Below are positions 10,611-21,383 of a stretch of DNA of 64,000 bases, in pieces. The DNA is taken from contig UYJD01000001.1 of NCBI GenBank assembly GCA_900618795.1, positions 2,250,823 through 2,314,822 of the forward strand. Reading direction: 5' to 3'. Position numbers and translations under genes: made by a program. The notes beneath the pieces were generated by a model. The model did no database searches and had not been told where the DNA came from. It saw only the letters and a list, made by a program, of their open reading frames with translations. Each line of letters begins with the position of its first letter. Positions within the stretch are counted from its first letter, which is position 1. The stretch is from Cyanodermella asteris. Its lineage: Eukaryota > Ascomycota > Lecanoromycetes > Ostropales > Stictidaceae.

Positions 10611-13600
10611 TCACAAAGACCTCAAAGTATCCTTTACAACGCCCTGCAACAATGCCATGCCATATGTCTCCGCTGCACGCTCCAAAACGCCCAAGTCGCG
10701 CTTCATGTTCTTCTTATCCACCGTTCCGACCCACGCACCCGAGCAGCCACAGTGCTCCATGAATTCATTTCCCTCGCTCCTCACTTCCTTGCATTTGCCA
10801 CAGACAATATCCTGAGTGGCCCATCTGACAATCATCTCCTGGACCCGTCCAATCAGGCTCTCCTGCATGGCTAGACGGTGGTAAGGTCTCGAGCAGTGCG
10901 GGCAAAGCCATTCCTTATCGGCGACCCCCTCCGCTTGGTCAACCAAGGGAAGGAGGGCTTCTTCACGGCAGAGATCCAGGTCCGTTGCGACACCGCAGTG
11001 CTCGCAGCACCAGCTTTCGACCACGAGGCTTGCTGAGGGATTTTCGAAGCGACCTTCTGCACTGAATTCGCGGACCTCGAAGAGGGCTAGTAGCTCTTTC
11101 CTCAGCTCTCGCACAGGTAGCTCCAGTGACTTGTCTAGACTGAAGACGTGCATCAAGCTCTTTGTCAGCTGGAGAACCGGATTTGCGGGCAGGTTCGACA
11201 AATGACTGCCTGGCAGCACAGGGTAAGCGTGATCACTGGCAAAAAGCTCATTGTGTATCTCGGCTCGATATCGGGAGGCAAGGTTGATGAGCTGCTTCTT
11301 CAGAGGCTTCCCAATAGTTTGCTTCACTGCAGCTCGAGTCTCGGGATCTGCTGGATCGATATCGTCGGCCCGCTCTTTGGTGAGAGCTCGAAACGGGATT
11401 TGTGTGAGACGAGGCGTGCCATTGACGTGACTTGGTCGTGGTCGTTTTAGTGTGTGCATCTCTTCGATGTACTCAATGACCCAGTTCTCGAATTGCTCTT
11501 GATAGCTGCGAGGTAAGAATGTCGCCAGCTGCCAGTGCATCACTGTATCAAGTGGCTGTTCATCACTGTCGCTCACGGTAGTACAAGCCTTGCCACCGTA
11601 GTTGAAGGCGTCGTGCCAGATGAGGTAGTCCCAGAACTCCTTTACTTCAAGATCAAGCCAGTTGAAAAGAGGCTTGCTCTTGATCGCGTTGATGATGTAG
11701 TCCGAGTAAGCATAGGCATTGCCCACTTCCCCTTTCGTTGTCTGCAAAAGCAGACGGGTCGGCGTAGCATGCACGATGTGTGAGCCAACACGCTTGAATT
11801 CGGTTGTCAGCTGCTGGAAAGCCTTCTTGGCCATGAGTCGCACGTAATGATCGAGTGCGCGGTCATAGAGGAATGACGTCGGCGATTGGATCCATCTTAC
11901 AACATGCTCGACCATTGTGTCAACGACGTCGTTACCTTGGCAGCTCTGGTCGACCCAGTCCTGTACCATCTCTCGCAAGACCGTGATACCGGCAGACGCA
12001 AAGCCCGTTGGAGAGCTGAATGCTGAGTGGTCTTCCCCGTTCGCTGCATCCATCGAGATACCTTCCAAAGCGTTGATCATGGACGAGCATAAGATTGTGT
12101 TGGTGGTGAGGTTTCGCACTGAGACTTCCACACAGACTGACGAATATGTTCCAGAGACGTTCACAGTAGCAGGGTCGACCTTCTCGAACTGAGCCAAAAT
12201 ATTATCCCTCTCGTATCCGGCGTGATCAGGGGTCGGCCCGGCGGACCACCACAGGATAACATTATTGTTTTGCAGTCGCCGAGCATATGCCACATCGATC
12301 AAGAAACGCGGGTCATCGTAATCCAGGTTGCACACAGGCACATCGCCGTATCTGGCGAGATTGACGTGGTAGTCGATCCATGAACCCAGAGCCATGAAGT
12401 TGCTCACAACCCGTTTGACCACAAAGGATTGCCAGCCGAGGGAAGGCCACTCTCGATCGTTCTCCTGAACATGCATCGGAAGTATAGGCATCTCTTTGAG
12501 CGAAGGCAGATCGTGCACAAGTTTACGATGCTGCGAGGACTGGATCACAAGCATCATGGGCTTGGTCTCGTCTTTCTGCAAACTTTTCATGGCAGTGCTG
12601 AGGGTGAGCAAGGCCTTGCGCTGCGTAGTAACGTGCGTGGTTTTGAATGGAAGTGCGTCGCTATACTCGAAATTGTCTTGCCATTGATCGACTCCCCGTG
12701 CCTCTCGTTGCTGGGCCAAAAGATCTTTGTAAACCTTCTCTGGATTGGGGAAAGCTTGCTCATTTCGAGTGCGGTCCAGGATCACAAGATGCGCCTCCAG
12801 TTTCGTCGTAGAGAAAAGAGCGTAGATTTGACGATCTTTGTGCATGATGTGGTAAAGGTAGTAGTATCCAAGCACGGGCTGACCAAGATATCCCTGAGTC
12901 TCTTTAGGCTTGACTAGTGACTTCAAATCGAAGCCTTGCTCCAATCCACGTCCAAGAACACCGTGCTGCTTCTGGTCCAGAGTGCAGACACTTCCGAGCT
13001 GGAGGACTGCGCGGATGCTGAGAGGCACATGCTTCTCATAGACACCTTCCATACTCGGATGGTCGAAGATCATGTTCATTGTGTCCTGCTCACGAACATA
13101 GACCTCCTCAGACATGGTCAATTTGAACAGATGTTTTGACGAGTGACCGTTGGGCAAGATGTAATTGTTGAGTGCTTCAGCATCGCAGCCTTTGACCGTG
13201 ATATTGGGTAATTTGTCGGATTTGGCATTCAGATACAGCACCCGAGGCACGTTCACCTTCAAGCTGTGGATCTTCTTGTCAATTAGCACGAAAGCGCGGA
13301 TTGTGCCCGGCACATCGGTCTCCCATAGCTGGAGGAGCTGCCATTCACCAGTGAATTGCATAGCTGCCTGTTGCCGGAAAAAACCACCAAGGTCAGATGC
13401 TTTACTGCTCTGATCTCCAAAGAGCTGGCGTCTTCGCTTCCGAGCCTCCTTTTGTATCGCCCATTTCTTCTTTTGATAGTCAATGAAGCTGGCGTAGTCC
13501 TTCTTCATATCAGGCATGATCGACGGAAGTGAAGCGTAAGGATCTTTGTCTTTAGGGTCTGGTTCTGGAGACTTGCGTTTCTGGATTGGTTTGAGAGCCG

Positions 13601-16600
13601 GTGCATGCATTTTTGGCACAATAGTGCTACCAAAATCTTCTAAATCCACCGGCTGCGTTGGTACTTTCGGGTTATTGTCAACCTCAGCCAGCGGCTGGCG
13701 TGCTCCAAACATGTCGGTCATCTTCTTTTGTTTGAACTTGTCTTCTCGTGTTCGTACACGTTTCTGAAGCCAATCGGGGTGAGCGATTCGAGGAACAGGA
13801 TTGTTGATATGTTGGAGGGCAGCAGGGATTGTGATGAGCTTTTGTATGACACCACCCAGACGCTCGACATAGTAGCCCCAGTCTAGGATAGTTCGGAGGT
13901 CCATATCACCAGGGTCTTCTCGCAGCCATTTGCGGAGAAAATGTCGCTTGATAGATTCCTCCGCCGAGAAAATGGCGACAGGAATAGCTCGGTCTGTGAC
14001 CGGTGCATTTCTAGGCTTCGAAGCGATAATGTACTGGCAATTGAGGCCCTTGTCTTTGACCATCTGTTCGCCCAAGAACTCCGCCAGTCGCTTCGCTGTC
14101 GTGATTGCTGTTGATTTCTGAGCATCGTATTCCTCGAGCGTTTTCGTCATACTCTTGTTTTCGCAAATGAGATCAACAAGTTCCTCATCGGCAAGTGTGG
14201 ATCCGCGCTGATCAAGAACGTCCAGCCACTTGTTTGCAACCTTGGAAACAGCTTCGTACACTTCCGCCAATGTGGATCCGTCCAAAAAGAACTTGAAAAT
14301 TTGTTTCTGGAAGATCTTGATCAATTTCAGCTCACCCCTTCGTTTGAGCTCGAAACCTTTCAACTCAGCCAAGGAACCGTCATGATTGAAGACAGCATAC
14401 CGCTTCTTCAAGTTCTTGTCCTCTTCCTTTGAGGTTGGCAAGATCATCGCCTTGTATGGGCCATCGACCTCGAAGAAAATGGTGTTATCGCTGTGGGTGT
14501 CGTATCTGAAGGTCTTTGAATCAACAAGCGTTTGGTACTGATGATTTGTGAATTTGCCATGGACCAAATGATTCAACATGGTACAGGGATATGAGATTCT
14601 CATCTTCTTCCCGTTCTTCATTGTGAACGTGATATCTTCGGGGAACGACTCTGGTAACATGCACCAGATGCCATCAGTGTCAAGTTCGAGAGGTCGACCT
14701 ATTCGCTCAACCAATTCTCGTGCCATTTGAATAATACGAGCACCGGTCAAGCAAGTCACACCAGCCATCTCCATCGAGTACCATCGAGAACCTTTTCTCA
14801 TGACATAACCGTAGAAACTGTTCAAGATGACCTTGTGTGCGAGTTGTAAGGAGTCAAACAAGACAATCATCTTCTTTGCGTCGTCGACCTCGGTGGAAGG
14901 GGCACCGCTAGCTTTCAAAGCCTCCGTTTTGCCTTTCCATACCTTCTGTTTGCCCTTGTAGTCGTAGCGACGATCTCGGAAATCTTTGACAGTATCAACG
15001 TAGAACGGATTCTCACGCTGGCAAATGATAGCTTCACGCTCTATTGTTGTCGACTCGTGAAGCCTGTTGTAGATCTTTTTCGAGTAGTCCGAAACACGCT
15101 TCTTGATGTGGACAGCTTGATCGTTGATGTTAAGGTCCTGGAATGCCTTGGTGAAGGTTTTGCTGTTCTTGACGGGGAATCGTTCGTTCTCCAAACCATG
15201 CCGTAACATGTTGTACTCGTTGCGCTTTACTGGGAAATACTCGCCACGCCATGCCCAGGGCATTCTCCGATCGCACGTTTTACCTGGACGATTGAAGTCG
15301 CAGGCCGCGCAGTCTGACTCCTTGATCATCGAATCGGGCTGCAGACGGTTTGTGGTCATGATATTGGGATACATAGATGCAACGTCCAGATGGTATATCA
15401 GCGGTTTCTCTGTCCGGTTTGGCGTGGCCTTCAGGGCCTCGAATTGTGCAATGACACCAGCTTTGACCTCCTCATAGTCCACAACATCGTCAAGAGATTT
15501 CTTCTCCTCGACTTCAATGGTGAACTTCAAGGCATTGTCCAGGTCAGCAAGAAGCTCGTCAATCGCGGCAGGTTCGACGGTGAAGGGGGTCGCAATGTCG
15601 CTTCGGAAAACACCTGCTTCGATACTCTCAACATGCCCTCCAACGTAGGTCTCAGAGTCGATCAAATGGCCTTCGAAGAATCGTTCTGGAGGGTCCGCGT
15701 GCTTGTTGGGAAGAACAATATTCTTTTGGTATGCTTGAACCATAAGCAACATCTCGCAGAGTGTTCCGGTTCCCTTTCGCAATGTGTCGTCGGGACTGAG
15801 AGGTACAATTGTGCATAGAGAGAAGATGAAAGGGTGGACGTATTTCATGTAGAGGTAGTATGTGGCAACAGCGTCGGAGACAGAGTACTCTGCGAGGACC
15901 TGGGGCTTCTCGCTGGCATACGGCGTCATGAGCTCGGGATCCAGCTCGTCGGGATCGTACCCTAGCTTTGCTGTTGTTACTGCTTTCAGACCGCGGCTTC
16001 CCTGAGGAAGGTAGCTGTCTCGATTGACCCAAGCAAAACAGTCCATGTGTGCGCAGTAATTGCTCTGGTAGATGTCTTCGCTGTTCTTACGAAAACCAAT
16101 TTCCTGGTACATGTCGATCCCCAGAATGCTCGCTCGAGCCTCCACGAAAGGCCAATCAAAAAAGTCGCCGTTGTATGTTGCAATGACTGTCGGCTTGCAT
16201 TCCTGAATGTGGAGGAAGAATCGCTCTAGAACTGCACGCTCATCTGGTTCGTTGAATATCATGAACTCTCCAGGGTACTCCGGCTTCGGCGTGTATTCGA
16301 AGTCCTCGATATCTTCCGAGACGATCTCCCGATTTGTGATAAGGAAGCCGGCACCGTCGATCATGTATGAAATCATCATGATATGATCCATGGAAGAATC
16401 AGGAAACTTCAGGGGCAGCTTTGTTGTTTCGATATCGAACGCCAGTACCACCGGATCTGCACGTTGTAGTCGGTCTTCTAAGCAAGTCAGTGAAATCGTG
16501 CCATGCTTCGCCTCCACCGTGTACCATCTCCCAATGCGTATGTCCTTGTCTATCGTCACTCGTACATGGTATGGAACGTCGTATTCTCGTATGTCAACAA

Positions 16601-17291
16601 TATAGTCGCTTGCGTCTTGTATCGTTTCTCGTCGCTCGTTGTCGAGCTCATCATCGTAAAAGTCGACGCCTGCGCCGGCGTTTGCAACCTCGACATATGC
16701 GTCCATAGCTGTCATCTGCTCCCGATTCCTCTCTGCAATTGGCATGAGAGCTTTTCTGGCGGAAAGGAGGTCGCTGACATTCTGGAATCGCAGCTCGAGG
16801 AAACCTCTCCTGTACCCGAGAAGATGATTGGGCATACTGAGGTCCTCCTTTTCTATTCGCTTCACTGTCTTGACCACGCCCTCAAGCTTTCTCTTCACCC
16901 ACTCCTCAACCTCTGCCTCCTTCCCCCGGCGAACGGCAAGTAAGAAGTATGGGTCATACTCGACTGTAGCCTTGAAGCTGCCGCCGTCCTCCTCAAGAAA
17001 GTAAAAGTCCACGCCTGCGCGACCTCCCGGGTGCCCCGAATCCTCCATAGCTGTGCTGCGCATATTGACGAGCCAGCCGACGCGCTTCTTCCCTGATTCG
17101 AAGCGCGGGAAGCCCATCTTCTCGTCAATTGCATTAGCAAGTCGAGTTGCTTGTATCTTTTCATCTTGTGACGTTGCTTCGCTTGATCGTAATGAAGCCG
17201 CTTCGATGGTCTTGGTTCTTCGGGGCCCGGAGGTGGCATTCGCTGATCGGTAGCTGCGCTTGAGCGTCTTGCCCGGCTGTCGTTGGGGCAT
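10611..17291 (-). CDS. POL2: DNA polymerase epsilon catalytic subunit
   Basis: One uninterrupted frame of 2226 codons, from an ATG at 17291. A longer open frame exists but begins at TTG. This is the leading-strand replicative polymerase. The exonuclease motifs are intact: DIETT with Asp286/Glu288, NGDFFDWP at 374-381 and YSVSDAVAT at 469-477. Polymerase motif A, DVASMYPNIM, starts at Asp636. Motif B, KVILNSFYGYV, is near 820-830, and motif C, DTDGIW, has Asp871 and Asp873. The Cys residues at about 661, 664, 673 and 757 match the [4Fe-4S] CysX motif reported for this enzyme. The inactive second polymerase half follows. The end carries two zinc-binding clusters: CEHC...CPHC, then CGKC...CGC. 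Length matches the family norm (about 2200). Having no intron in 6.7 kb is notable but not rare. The product acts in the nucleus with Dpb2, Dpb3 and Dpb4. Confidence 0.98.
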   Translation of the reverse strand: MPQRQPGKTLKRSYRSANATSGPRRTKTIEAASLRSSEATSQDEKIQATRLANAIDEKMGFPRFESGKKRVGWLVNMRSTAMEDSGHPGGRAGVDFYFLEEDGGSFKATVEYDPYFLLAVRRGKEAEVEEWVKRKLEGVVKTVKRIEKEDLSMPNHLLGYRRGFLELRFQNVSDLLSARKALMPIAERNREQMTAMDAYVEVANAGAGVDFYDDELDNERRETIQDASDYIVDIREYDVPYHVRVTIDKDIRIGRWYTVEAKHGTISLTCLEDRLQRADPVVLAFDIETTKLPLKFPDSSMDHIMMISYMIDGAGFLITNREIVSEDIEDFEYTPKPEYPGEFMIFNEPDERAVLERFFLHIQECKPTVIATYNGDFFDWPFVEARASILGIDMYQEIGFRKNSEDIYQSNYCAHMDCFAWVNRDSYLPQGSRGLKAVTTAKLGYDPDELDPELMTPYASEKPQVLAEYSVSDAVATYYLYMKYVHPFIFSLCTIVPLSPDDTLRKGTGTLCEMLLMVQAYQKNIVLPNKHADPPERFFEGHLIDSETYVGGHVESIEAGVFRSDIATPFTVEPAAIDELLADLDNALKFTIEVEEKKSLDDVVDYEEVKAGVIAQFEALKATPNRTEKPLIYHLDVASMYPNIMTTNRLQPDSMIKESDCAACDFNRPGKTCDRRMPWAWRGEYFPVKRNEYNMLRHGLENERFPVKNSKTFTKAFQDLNINDQAVHIKKRVSDYSKKIYNRLHESTTIEREAIICQRENPFYVDTVKDFRDRRYDYKGKQKVWKGKTEALKASGAPSTEVDDAKKMIVLFDSLQLAHKVILNSFYGYVMRKGSRWYSMEMAGVTCLTGARIIQMARELVERIGRPLELDTDGIWCMLPESFPEDITFTMKNGKKMRISYPCTMLNHLVHGKFTNHQYQTLVDSKTFRYDTHSDNTIFFEVDGPYKAMILPTSKEEDKNLKKRYAVFNHDGSLAELKGFELKRRGELKLIKIFQKQIFKFFLDGSTLAEVYEAVSKVANKWLDVLDQRGSTLADEELVDLICENKSMTKTLEEYDAQKSTAITTAKRLAEFLGEQMVKDKGLNCQYIIASKPRNAPVTDRAIPVAIFSAEESIKRHFLRKWLREDPGDMDLRTILDWGYYVERLGGVIQKLITIPAALQHINNPVPRIAHPDWLQKRVRTREDKFKQKKMTDMFGARQPLAEVDNNPKVPTQPVDLEDFGSTIVPKMHAPALKPIQKRKSPEPDPKDKDPYASLPSIMPDMKKDYASFIDYQKKKWAIQKEARKRRRQLFGDQSSKASDLGGFFRQQAAMQFTGEWQLLQLWETDVPGTIRAFVLIDKKIHSLKVNVPRVLYLNAKSDKLPNITVKGCDAEALNNYILPNGHSSKHLFKLTMSEEVYVREQDTMNMIFDHPSMEGVYEKHVPLSIRAVLQLGSVCTLDQKQHGVLGRGLEQGFDLKSLVKPKETQGYLGQPVLGYYYLYHIMHKDRQIYALFSTTKLEAHLVILDRTRNEQAFPNPEKVYKDLLAQQREARGVDQWQDNFEYSDALPFKTTHVTTQRKALLTLSTAMKSLQKDETKPMMLVIQSSQHRKLVHDLPSLKEMPILPMHVQENDREWPSLGWQSFVVKRVVSNFMALGSWIDYHVNLARYGDVPVCNLDYDDPRFLIDVAYARRLQNNNVILWWSAGPTPDHAGYERDNILAQFEKVDPATVNVSGTYSSVCVEVSVRNLTTNTILCSSMINALEGISMDAANGEDHSAFSSPTGFASAGITVLREMVQDWVDQSCQGNDVVDTMVEHVVRWIQSPTSFLYDRALDHYVRLMAKKAFQQLTTEFKRVGSHIVHATPTRLLLQTTKGEVGNAYAYSDYIINAIKSKPLFNWLDLEVKEFWDYLIWHDAFNYGGKACTTVSDSDEQPLDTVMHWQLATFLPRSYQEQFENWVIEYIEEMHTLKRPRPSHVNGTPRLTQIPFRALTKERADDIDPADPETRAAVKQTIGKPLKKQLINLASRYRAEIHNELFASDHAYPVLPGSHLSNLPANPVLQLTKSLMHVFSLDKSLELPVRELRKELLALFEVREFSAEGRFENPSASLVVESWCCEHCGVATDLDLCREEALLPLVDQAEGVADKEWLCPHCSRPYHRLAMQESLIGRVQEMIVRWATQDIVCGKCKEVRSEGNEFMEHCGCSGAWVGTVDKKNMKRDLGVLERAAETYGMALLQGVVKDTLRSL

Positions 17292-18080
17292 GATGGTCAG
17301 GTTTCCTCCTTTGGAGGCGCTGGACGGGAAAGTTAAGGAAAGGACATGGCAATTAGGTGAACGTCGTTGGTGATCGTCGTTACTTGGATGCGACAAAGTC
17401 GCGCCGGGAATATCAGGAAATGTAGTTGCTCAGAAGTTCACGCTTCTTCAACGAAAGCAAGGGGATGCTGGATCTCGCAATTGGCGGGACAGCTCGAGTT
17501 AGATGGGCTGCGCACCGACGCGTCAAGGTTGACGCGACGCGAGTAAATGACCGGAGCCGGAGCTATATTTCACCGTCGGTGCTTCAGTCAAGACGAGGAA
17601 CACCTCACAAATCACTTTAGCTTCCTCCATTGCAATGCAGTTCACCGATATAGTCATTCACAAGAGAGTCAGAATCGGTCAGACCTGATTGTTCTTCCTC
17701 GCTTGGACTTCATCCTGCTTGCCAGCGATTGCGTTTCCTCTTCACTGATCTTTAGCAACCACAAGTGCGATGCATTGAAGTAAGGGCATTCAAGACAGGC
17801 AGCTCTGGAAACTACACGTATCAAAAAAGGTCGCGGTGTCCTTTACTCCTGTCAGGCTCGCCGGAGGCCTGTTTATGTGCCTAATACGCCTGCAGGTTCT
17901 CTTGAAACACAATCGTTCGTCCCCGTCTCTCACATGATGTCCTGGGCAGCTTCAGGAAAATATTCCAGACCAACATTTCCGCCGCCCTGACCCTTGCGCA
18001 AACGATAAAGCATTATAGTGCTACATTCGAAGGCGACCCTCGAAGCCAGGTTGCACATCCTTCCAGTGTCTTCCCCAACC
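17292..18080. other. Upstream of the polymerase gene
   Basis: Probable promoter of the polymerase epsilon gene immediately right of 17291. No coding frame is convincing. The frames at 17426-17783 are short and Arg/Ser-rich. Confidence 0.5.
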
Positions 18081-18307
18081 ATGGCGTCATTTACAAAAGC
18101 CACCGACTACTCAGTCTCGAAGGACGCCATGTGCGAGAGCGTGGTCATCGAGGAGCTACAGGTAAGTTCATCTTCTACAGCTAGCACAACAACGTCTTCC
18201 CGCTCGTATGCTGTGCTCGTATACACGAGGATCGCTGACATCGATGGGTTGCCGGCGGAAAACATTGAGTGTTATTTCCGTGCCTCCAGAATGCCGAGGG
18301 ACAGTAG
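18081..18307 (+). CDS. Possible micro-gene, 32 residues if spliced
   Basis: An ATG at 18081 sits in a very good context (CCAACCATGGCG). The reading runs 27 codons to a GTAAGT donor at 18162. A possible acceptor CTCCAG ends at 18289, after which five codons precede TAG, giving a 32-residue peptide from 18081-18161 plus 18290-18307. Without splicing, the same frame continues to a stop at 18347 (88 codons), becoming Ser/Thr-rich and less protein-like after the donor. No domain is recognisable. The start context and donor are suggestive, but a peptide this short could be chance or a non-coding transcript. Confidence 0.25.
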
Positions 18308-18562
18308 TGACCTCCGCTGTTTAGCGACGGCTCATACATTCCCATAAAATGTAGTGAACTTTTAACGCTATGTTCAGCCTGCAGGATTGAGTGTCTCCAC
18401 GTCGTTTCAGCATTTCGAATGTGTTTTTTTGTGGCAACTCCATTCATAACGCTCATTGCAAAGCATGCGTTGTTGCCTAATATGGCTTTTGATTCAAGCT
18501 CGAGAAACATGTTTCAATGCCAAAATTTCCCCGAAGTCCATTCGAACAGGTGCGATGTCAGA

Positions 18563-19808
18563 TCAATCCATCTTTAACGGACATCCCTTATCCTCACTCT
18601 GACTCTTGGTCTTGTTTCTCACAATCTCCTTCGTCAACAACATCAACTGATCCGCAAGCTTCGGATCGTTCGACAACTCGCTCCCTTCCTCCGGCCATGC
18701 CGGCGGACAGATGTACCGGCCGCTCTTCGTCGTCACCGTCGCCGCATACATGTGGCTGCAACAGCCCTGAAACTGGTCCTTCTTGAACGGCTGCAACCCC
18801 ACACTCATCGCATACCCTCCGAGCGGATACGGCTCGTGAATGTCCTGCTGCGACATCTTGGTCTCGACTATGCCCGGGTGTACGGCGTTGGCGAGGAGGT
18901 TCGGGTGCGACTTTTGCGTTACGTGCGCATCGAGCCAGCGCGCGTGCAAGAGGTTCGCCAGTTTGGCGCGAGCGTACTGTCCGTTTGGACCCAGATCCGT
19001 GTTCAGCTCGTCCACGGATGCGAATTTTGTGTCCTTTGGAGTCGACTCGTGCAGGTTGCTTGATGTGATGCTGATTCGCACAGGGTCACTCGATGTTGAT
19101 GCTGTCCTCTTCATGAGGTCCATCAGATGCGATACGAGGATCGTGTGGCCCATGTGGTTCAGCGCCATGTGTCGGTCGATGCCATAGTCTGTCAACTGGT
19201 AGGTCATGATTCCGCGGCCGGCATTGCAGATCAGAATATCGAGGCGGTCGGTCGACTTGACAATCTTGTTCGCTACGGAGGCGACTTCGGGCCAGTCGGA
19301 CAGGTCGCAGTGGAACCAGGTCACGCGCTTTGCAGCATCATCGCCAAGTTCTTTGCGGATTGCGTCTGTGGCACCGTCGACTACTTCCTTGGACAGGGAG
19401 AGTATGTAGAGGTGTTTGATGTTGCGGGAGAGAAGGGTGTGAGTGCAGCCATAGCCGATACCTTCGGAACCTATAAAGTCCGGGTCAGCGTACTCATTCT
19501 GGGATTCTTTTGTGATTGCTGTGCTCACCTCCAGTCACGACTGCGACCTTGCCGGTGAGGTCGGGTACCTGATCCAAGGTAAAGTTCTCGTCGCCTGCAA
19601 GGCTGTGGGCCGGGCCGCCCAAATTCTGAGCGATCGTCGCCTTCGCGTAATCTACAATCTTCTGTGCCATTGCGGGTGGCTCCGTGGACTTGTTCGAGTT
19701 GTATCTGAGCTTTGGCAGCGTCGTAAGGAGCAGTTGTGATGTGCGTGTACGACGGGTGAGAGTTCTGGAAGTTTGTAGCAGACAATGGGAAACTCTGGGG
19801 CCCGACAT
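18563..19808 (-). CDS. Short-chain dehydrogenase/reductase, possible mitochondrial leader
   Basis: Two exons (19529-19808 and 18563-19470) flank a 58-nt intron with donor GTGAGC and acceptor TTATAG, giving 395 residues. The junction rebuilds VVTGGSEGIGYG, the Rossmann Gly-rich motif, which fixes the splice. Downstream are the CDLSDW acidic position, ICNAGRG, a Ser in the ITSSN strand, and QYARAKLAN, which supplies the catalytic YxxxK. A VHPGIVETKM block follows the active site. The first 46 residues are rich in Arg, Ser, Thr and Leu and resemble a mitochondrial targeting peptide. A second in-frame ATG at 19670 (MAQKIVDYAK) would give the cytosolic form usual for this fungal SDR type. The substrate cannot be told from sequence. 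The C-terminal region is extended compared with a classical 250-residue SDR. Confidence 0.9.
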
Positions 19809-20375
19809 GACATATGATCAAATATTGGGGATCGAGATGGAACTAAGGGAACTGAGCTGCATGGTCTGAGGTCATGTCAACGCCAATTCGCAGCAGGTGG
19901 TGCGTGCCGTGAAATGCGGGTGGACTGCCATGACACGTGCATGTTGGAGAGGGCGTTCGGTGGTGATGTCTTCACTGACAATGCACTGATCATCATTGGA
20001 TGGCATGGCCTTGAAAGTCTCCGTTTTGACTTGTCACGGAGGGACTGCCTTGACAGATCGAGAGATGGGATTGTTGTGAGATGGAGGGCAAGGGATGGGA
20101 TTTCGATGATGCGCATCATCGAAAAGCCGCATTTCACACAATGTCATGACGTAGCTGAGACTGCTCCAACAGACCTTTATTACTTCCTGTGCTTCACGTT
20201 TCAGTTCAATCTGTAGCCTGTCGTCAGATGTTTCGTGCAATGCAATACGAGCGGCACTGGAGTTGACCTCTCGGGCGGAACTGAGCTGGCTTGAGCTCGG
20301 GAGCCGCAGTGAGCTGCGCATGGCGCGATTCAAGGATTGGACGAATTAAATATAGCCATCAATCATGTTCAAGCT
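19809..20375. other. Intergenic, no gene seen
   Basis: Upstream region of the SDR on its left and 3' region of the unknown gene on its right. No coding signal was seen. Confidence 0.5.
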
Positions 20376-20948
20376 TCAACTATCTTTCTCCAAAGCCGGG
20401 AAACCGCGCAATATCACCTCCAGATGATCATTCGCAGTATTCAGAAACAACAACTTGGTCCCCTTCCCCCCCGCCTGCACCGTCTCATTGACAATATCCT
20501 CAAACAATCCCGTCAGCGGTGGAATCATCTTCAAGCCCCGTCCGATGACATGGCCGTCCCAGACACCACCCTGCACCGGTCCCTCTCGAAGCAGTCGTCG
20601 GAGCGCAGCAAAGCTGTCCGGCGCGCCGTCCGGCGAGTCCGGATCGAGATCGAAGCGGACGTGCGCCAGGCCGCGGATGCCGTCGAGTCGGGCGATGGAG
20701 TCGTCGAGCATCTTGCCGAATTTGCCGACGTCCATGTCGGGCGTGAGCTTCTTGGATGCGGGCATGGTGAGGCCCGAGATCAGGATGGTGGTCGGTCGCG
20801 ACGTTGTGTTGTTGTTATTGGCTGAGCGGGATGGAGTCGTGATTGAACGGTTCGGAGGTTCCAGGCGTAGATGTAGTTTGAGCTTGCGGTTCACTCCAGT
20901 TACCGGCAGTTTGAATAGTTGCCTTGAGGGCTTGTAGACGAGAAGCAT
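20376..20948 (-). CDS. Hypothetical protein, 190 residues
   Basis: A single-exon frame from ATG at 20948 with 190 residues. The first 60 are basic and Asn/Ser/Thr-rich and could be a targeting or disordered leader. Another in-frame ATG (MPASKKLTPDM, near residue 62) could be the true start. The remainder has a balanced composition with an acidic DLDPDSPDG loop, a Leu/Arg helix, a VWDGHVIGRGLKMIP segment and a C-terminal Leu-rich stretch. These look like a small globular domain. No family is recognised. Coding potential is supported by codon-position bias toward G/C at third positions. A spurious frame cannot be excluded. Confidence 0.5.
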   Translation of the reverse strand: MLLVYKPSRQLFKLPVTGVNRKLKLHLRLEPPNRSITTPSRSANNNNTTSRPTTILISGLTMPASKKLTPDMDVGKFGKMLDDSIARLDGIRGLAHVRFDLDPDSPDGAPDSFAALRRLLREGPVQGGVWDGHVIGRGLKMIPPLTGLFEDIVNETVQAGGKGTKLLFLNTANDHLEVILRGFPALEKDS

Positions 20949-21383
20949 GTCACATCGCTTTCACGTCGCGAACAGAGTCGCCTTTATAGCATCAGGATCA
21001 TATATGGCATACGCGGTGTAGTTTGGTCAGTCGCGCAGTGAAGAGGAGCCTGGCCGATGAGGGCGTTCGTTGGCGCACATCTTACTTGGTGCAGATTCGA
21101 ATTTCATTGGTTTGGAAAGCGGACTGTTGATTTGTGGCTGCGGGTGAGTTGGTGGCAGATTCGAGACTACGTCCGTATTGTGGCGCCGCTCGTGCTGGCG
21201 TCTCACTCCGGGCGTAACGGACTCTTCAAGCCATTCTTATGCGCGAGAGATTCTGAACACATCAATGAAAGGCGGACCGTTCTTTAGTATCAAACGTTCG
21301 TGTACGGAGTTAATGTTATTTTTCATTGTCATAATTCGTAGCACTCCACATGTGAGTTGCTGGTCAACGCCTTTCAAGAAGAG
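20949..21383. other. Intergenic, no gene seen
   Basis: Short spacer between two minus-strand genes. Nothing recognisable. Confidence 0.5.

Noticed and set aside
10652-17239. Many plus- and minus-strand frames overlapping the polymerase gene
   Set aside because: All are shadows of the 2226-codon frame on the minus strand.
17292-17396. Extended N-terminus for polymerase epsilon
   Set aside because: The extension opens with TTG and reads like leader sequence; the ATG at 17291 gives the family length.
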